A stretch of DNA of 7,625 bases. Source: DASQQQ01 sp036390995. GTDB lineage: Bacteria > Actinomycetota > UBA4738 > HRBIN12. The notes under the pieces were generated by a model. The model saw only the letters and a program-made list of their open reading frames with translations. It was not told where the DNA came from and made no database searches. The translations under genes were made by a program, and so were the position numbers. Of this stretch, positions 4,726-7,625 are shown one piece after another. The stretch is from the NCBI GenBank assembly GCA_036390995.1, contig DASWAT010000133.1:1-7625 (forward strand). Reading direction: 5' to 3'. Positions within the stretch are counted from its first letter, which is position 1. Each line of letters begins with the position of its first letter.

Positions 4726-5556
4726 CTAGCCACGCCCCTTCCCACGGCGCCGGACGATGAACTTGTTCGACGCCTTGTTCTTCTTCCTCGTGCGGCCCTC
4801 CTTCTTCCCCCACGGCGACGTGGGGTGGCGGCCGCCCGAGCTCTTGCCCTCGCCGCCGCCGAGCGGGTGATCCACCGGGTTCATGGCCACGCCGCGGACC
4901 GAGGGCCGCTTGCCCTTCCACCGGTTGCGGCCGGCCTTGCCCAGCTGGATGAGCTCGTGCTCGGCGTTGCCGACCTCGCCGACGGTGGCCTTGCAGATGG
5001 CCTCGACCATCCGGGTTTCGCCGGACGGGAGGCGAAGCGTCGCGTACCGCCCCTCCTTGGCCATCACCTGGATGCTGGTGCCGGCCGAACGGGCCATCCG
5101 AGCCCCGGCGCCCGGTTTCAGCTCGACCGCGTGCACCGTGGTACCGACCGGGATGTTCCGGAGCGGGAGCGCGTTGCCCGGGCGGACGTCGGCAGTGTCG
5201 CCAGAGACCACGCGATCGCCCACGCCGAGTCCTTGGGGCGCAAGGATGTAGCGCTTCTCCCCGTCGGCGTAGTGCAGCAGCGCGATCCGGGCGGTGCGGT
5301 TCGGGTCGTACTCGATGTGAGCGACCTTGGCCGGCACGCCGTCCTTCTCGCGGCGGAAGTCGATCACGCGGTACCGGCGCTTCGTGCCGCCGCCCTGATG
5401 CCGCGCGGTGATGCGGCCGTGCGTGTTCCGGCCGGCCCGCTTGCGGCCCTTGGCCACGAGGGACTTCTCGGGCTTGCTGCGGGTGATCTCGTCGAACGAC
5501 GAGACGCTGGCGCCGCGGCGGCCCGGCGTGGTCGGCTTGTACTTGCGAACGGCCAT
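4726..5556 (-). CDS. rplB: 50S ribosomal protein L2
   Basis: L2 is among the most conserved ribosomal proteins. It supports subunit association, tRNA binding and the peptidyl transferase region. The 276-residue product shows MAVRKYKPTTPGRRGASV (1-18), ARHQGGGTKRRYRVIDFRREKDGVPAKVAHIEYDPNRTARIALLHY (51-96) and GNALPLRNIPVGTTVHAVELKPG (127-149). It ends with VRGVAMNPVDHPLGGGEGKSSGGRHPTSPWG (220-250) and a basic end. The key His of NPVDH is present (H230), but the second His of the usual HPHGGGEG is Leu (L232). The ATG at 5554-5556 begins the conserved MAVRKYKPTTPGRR block and has GGGAAG 5 bases upstream. A longer reading to 5892 merely crosses rplW out of frame. The stop is TAG. Confidence 0.98.
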   Translation of the reverse strand: MAVRKYKPTTPGRRGASVSSFDEITRSKPEKSLVAKGRKRAGRNTHGRITARHQGGGTKRRYRVIDFRREKDGVPAKVAHIEYDPNRTARIALLHYADGEKRYILAPQGLGVGDRVVSGDTADVRPGNALPLRNIPVGTTVHAVELKPGAGARMARSAGTSIQVMAKEGRYATLRLPSGETRMVEAICKATVGEVGNAEHELIQLGKAGRNRWKGKRPSVRGVAMNPVDHPLGGGEGKSSGGRHPTSPWGKKEGRTRKKNKASNKFIVRRRGKGRG

Positions 5557-5558
5557 GA

Positions 5559-5849
5559 CTACTTCCCGGTCTCGAAGATCTCGATGGAGTCCCCCTCGGC
5601 GAGGGTGACGATGGCCCGCTTCTGGTCGGCCCGCTTGCCGGTGGTGAACCGGCGGCGCTTCACCTTCCCCTTGCGGTTCAGGGTGTTCACCGAGACCACC
5701 TGAACGTTCCAGATCTGCTGGATCGCCTCCTTGATCTCGGTCTTGTTCGACCGCCGGTCCACCAGGAACGTGTAGACGTTGCCCTCCAGACCGGCGTAGG
5801 ACTTCTCCGAGACGACGGGGCGGATGATCACGTCGCGCGGGGTCTTCAC
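5559..5849 (-). CDS. rplW: 50S ribosomal protein L23
   Basis: L23 sits at the exit of the nascent-chain tunnel and is the main docking point for trigger factor and SRP. The 96-residue product has the family length. It shows RDVIIRPVVSEKSY (5-18), YTFLVDRRSNKTEIKEAIQQIWNVQVVSVNTLNRKGKVKR (26-65) and the C-terminal KRAIVTLAEGDSIEIFE (77-93). The loop includes the conserved NKTEIK and the basic KGKVKRRRFTTGKR stretch. The start is GTG at 5847-5849, forming GTGA with the rplD stop and preceded by a G-rich GGGGGGCGAGG. The next gene, rplB, starts only two bases after the TAG stop, in a different frame. The longer reading to 6293 is rplD sequence in the wrong frame. Confidence 0.97.
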   Translation of the reverse strand: MKTPRDVIIRPVVSEKSYAGLEGNVYTFLVDRRSNKTEIKEAIQQIWNVQVVSVNTLNRKGKVKRRRFTTGKRADQKRAIVTLAEGDSIEIFETGK

Positions 5850-6484
5850 TCGGCCTCGCCCCCCTTGCCCTCCACGGCGTCCAGCGCCGCACGCGTGAAC
5901 AACACGCGGTCGGCGGCGATCACCTCGTAGGTCCCGAGCGACGGCACGTACGCGATGCGGACGTTCACGAGGTTGCGGAAGGACTTCTCCACGGCGCCGT
6001 CGTCCGTGGGACCCGGCAGCACCAGGAGGACCTTGCCCTCGAGCTCGAGGGCCTCCAGCACCCCGGCGGCCTCCTTCGTCTTGGGCTGCTCGAACCGGAG
6101 CTCGTCGACCACCGAGAGCTTGCCGCTCTGCAGGGCGTCGGTCAGCGCCCCGCGGAGCGCGCCCCGCTTCATCTTCTTGTTCACGCGCATGGAGTGGTCG
6201 CGCGGCTGCGGTCCGTGCACGACGCCGCCGCCGGTCCACTGCGGGGCGCGGATCGAGCCCTGCCGGGCCCGGCCCGTGCCCTTCTGCCGCCACGGCTTCT
6301 TCCCGCCGCCCGCGACGTCTCCCCGGGTCTTCGTGGCGTGTGTGCCGCGGCGGAGCGCGGCCTGTCCGGCCACCACGACCTGGTGCATGAGGGGCACGCT
6401 GACGCGGGCCTCGAAGACCTCGGCTGCCAGGTCGCGGTCGGCGACCTTCTTGCCCGACGCGTCGAGCACGGGGACGGACGTCAT
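5846..6484 (-). CDS. rplD: 50S ribosomal protein L4
   Basis: L4 stabilises 23S rRNA and sends a loop into the exit tunnel. In E. coli it also represses the S10 operon through the leader RNA. The 212-residue product has the normal length. The extended loop is clear: THATKTRGDVAGGGKKPWRQKGTGRARQGSIRAPQWTGGGVVHGP (48-92), followed by RVNKKMKRGALRGALTDAL (100-118). The C-terminal part has EALELEGKVLLVLP (144-157) and NLVNVRIAYVPSLGTYEVIAADRVLFTRAALDAVE (171-205). It ends in a short Gly/Glu tail. The ATG at 6482-6484 shares its A with the rplC stop (TGATG), and GAGGAAGGGG lies just upstream. Its TGA overlaps the rplW GTG. No leader for L4-type regulation fits upstream of rpsJ here. Confidence 0.97.
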   Translation of the reverse strand: MTSVPVLDASGKKVADRDLAAEVFEARVSVPLMHQVVVAGQAALRRGTHATKTRGDVAGGGKKPWRQKGTGRARQGSIRAPQWTGGGVVHGPQPRDHSMRVNKKMKRGALRGALTDALQSGKLSVVDELRFEQPKTKEAAGVLEALELEGKVLLVLPGPTDDGAVEKSFRNLVNVRIAYVPSLGTYEVIAADRVLFTRAALDAVEGKGGEAE

Positions 6485-7143
6485 CAGGCCCCCTTCCTCG
6501 CGGCCGCCGGCACCTTCACCGCGGAGCGCACCATCACCAGGCCGCCGGCCGGCCCGGGCACCGCGCCGCGAAGGAGCAGCAGGTTGCGCTCGCGGTCGGT
6601 CGCCACGACCTCCAGGTTCAGCACGGTCACGCGCTCGTTGCCCATCTGGCCGGCCATGCGCATGCCCTTGAACACGCGCGAGGGCGTGGCGCAGGCGCCG
6701 ATGGCGCCGGGCGAGCGATGCTTGCGCTCGGTGCCGTGGCTGCTGCCCAGGCCGCTGAACCCGTGCCGCTTCATGACGCCCGCGAAGCCCTTGCCCTTCG
6801 ACACGCCGACCACGTCGGCGAGCTCGCCCGTCTGGAACAGGTCGGCCCGGAGCTCCTGGCCGGGCGTGTACCCCGAGGCATCGTCGGTCCGCAGCTCCAC
6901 CAGGTGACGCCCGGGCTTGCCGCCGTGGGCTTCATAGTGACCCTGCATCGGCTGGGTGAGGCGGTTCGAGCGGGGCTCCTCGAAGGCCAGCTGGACGGCC
7001 TCGTAGCCGTCCCGGTCCTTCGTCTTCACCTGCGCCACGAAGCACGGCCCGGCCCTCACGACCGTCACGGGGATGGCCCGCGTGTCGTCGAAGATCTGGG
7101 TCATGCCCACCTTCGTGCCGAGGATGCCCTTGACCTCTGCCAT
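6484..7143 (-). CDS. rplC: 50S ribosomal protein L3
   Basis: L3 is an early assembly protein whose long finger reaches toward the peptidyl transferase centre. The 219-residue product has normal length. It begins VKGILGTKVGMTQIFDD (4-20), then IPVTVVRAGPCFVAQVKT (24-41). The loop and finger region is VVGVSKGKGFAGVMKRHGFSG (111-131), SSHGTERKHRSPGAIGACATPSRVFKGMRMAGQMGNERVTVLNLEVV (134-180). The GACAT stretch stands where E. coli has GQNQT, so the glutamine methylated by PrmB there appears to be absent. The ATG at 7141-7143 shares its A with the rpsJ stop (TGATG); no strong ribosome binding site is visible, consistent with coupling. The TGA stop is likewise fused to the rplD start. Confidence 0.97.
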   Translation of the reverse strand: MAEVKGILGTKVGMTQIFDDTRAIPVTVVRAGPCFVAQVKTKDRDGYEAVQLAFEEPRSNRLTQPMQGHYEAHGGKPGRHLVELRTDDASGYTPGQELRADLFQTGELADVVGVSKGKGFAGVMKRHGFSGLGSSHGTERKHRSPGAIGACATPSRVFKGMRMAGQMGNERVTVLNLEVVATDRERNLLLLRGAVPGPAGGLVMVRSAVKVPAAARKGA

Positions 7144-7451
7144 CAGAGCTTGATCTCGATGTCCACCCCCGAGGACAGGTTCAGGCGCTGGAGCTCCTGG
7201 ACCGTCTTCGAGGTCGCGTCCACGATGTCGATGAGCCGCTTGTGCGTGAGCATCTGGAAGTGCTCGCGGGAGTCCTTGTACTTGTGCGGCGAGCGGATGA
7301 CCGTGTAGATCGAGCGCTCGGTGGGCAGGGGCACGGGACCCACGACCTTGGCGCCGGTCCGCGTGACGTGCTCGACGATCTCGCGAGCCGCCACGTCCAG
7401 CATCCGGTGGTCGTAGGCGCGGAGCTTGATGCGGATCCTCGGTCCGGCCAC
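7143..7451 (-). CDS. rpsJ: 30S ribosomal protein S10 (NusE)
   Basis: S10 belongs to the head of the small subunit and also acts as NusE, the partner of NusB in transcription antitermination. The 102-residue product has the exact family length and is highly typical: RIRIKLRAYDHRMLDVAAREIVEHVTRTGA (5-34), VVGPVPLPTERSIYTVIRSPHKYKDSREHFQ (36-66), THKRLIDIVDAT (69-80) and the end SGVDIEIKL. The start is GTG at 7449-7451. No other start fits, because the conserved GPRIRIKLRAY block begins right after it. Only a modest AGGG is seen 4 bases upstream. It lies 34 bases downstream of tuf, and its TGA shares a base with the rplC ATG. Confidence 0.98.
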   Translation of the reverse strand: MAGPRIRIKLRAYDHRMLDVAAREIVEHVTRTGAKVVGPVPLPTERSIYTVIRSPHKYKDSREHFQMLTHKRLIDIVDATSKTVQELQRLNLSSGVDIEIKL

Positions 7452-7485
7452 GTGTCCCTACGCTTCCCTTCCCTGTTCCTCGTGC
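7452..7485 (-). other. 34-base spacer between tuf and rpsJ
   Basis: On the minus strand this spacer is purine-rich (AGGAACAGGG AAGGGAAG, then TAGGGACAC before the GTG). It holds only possible ribosome binding purines. I see no -10/-35 pair, no stem-loop with a T-run, and too little room for the roughly 170-base S10 leader known in E. coli. The S10 genes are therefore probably co-transcribed with tuf. Confidence 0.6.

Positions 7486-7625
<140 letters not shown>

Noticed and set aside
3466..5703. Open frame of 745 codons on the plus strand, opposite rplW, rplB, rpsS, rplV and rpsC
   Set aside because: Its codons are aligned exactly with the minus-strand codons of rplB, rpsS, rplV and rpsC, which share one frame. 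It stays open because those genes avoid the codons TTA, CTA and TCA, as expected at high GC. The translation is low-complexity with no family motif, while the opposite strand encodes conserved proteins.
5559..6293. Much longer N-terminus for L23 (and similar extensions for S8, L5, S17 and L2)
   Set aside because: The extra residues are the upstream gene read in the wrong frame. Start codons at the gene junctions, overlaps and ribosome binding sites mark the proper starts.

Overview
The window holds one continuous block of ribosomal protein genes, all on the minus strand. It is the S10 operon fused to the first half of the spc operon, with the end of an EF-Tu gene upstream. In transcription order, from the right edge to the left, it reads: tuf (3' end only), rpsJ, rplC, rplD, rplW, rplB, rpsS, rplV, rpsC, rplP, rpmC, rpsQ, rplN, rplX, rplE, rpsN, rpsH, rplF (5' part only). 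This is the classical bacterial gene order, with no insertion, no missing gene and no frameshift. Every gene was identified by family-diagnostic protein motifs read from the translation.

The organism looks like a high-GC bacterium, most likely an actinomycetote, perhaps a deep or uncultured lineage. Signs of this are the strong G/C preference at third codon positions, the many GTG starts, an L2 with the block DFRREKDGVPAKVAHIEYDP, an L3 with GACATPSRVFKGMRMAG, an S8 ending in GGEVLAYVW, and a single short zinc-type S14 inside the spc cluster. The placement is inference; no tree was run.

Layout: 7486-7625 is the C-terminal end of EF-Tu. A 34-base spacer follows, then the S10 genes (7451 down to 2155), packed with overlaps or gaps of 0-3 bases. 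A 19-base gap (2136-2154) leads into the spc genes (2135 to 1), where the largest gaps are 11 and 19 bases. No stretch over 300 bases lacks a gene. No promoter, terminator, tRNA, mobile element or CRISPR was seen. The spacing implies one transcript, with translational coupling at most junctions.

Together the products build parts of both ribosomal subunits. L22, L23, L24 and L29 surround the nascent-chain exit; L2, L3, L4, L14 and L16 build the large-subunit core and tRNA-facing sites; L5 belongs to the central protuberance; L6 lies near the factor-binding side. S3, S8, S10, S14, S17 and S19 belong to the small subunit. EF-Tu delivers aminoacyl-tRNA.

I found no undescribed system. The points worth a second look are modest: long low-complexity tails on L29 and S3, a four-cysteine L24, four consecutive genes in one frame separated only by TAG plus one codon, a marked use of TAG stops at non-overlapping junctions, and the absence of room for an S10-type leader.
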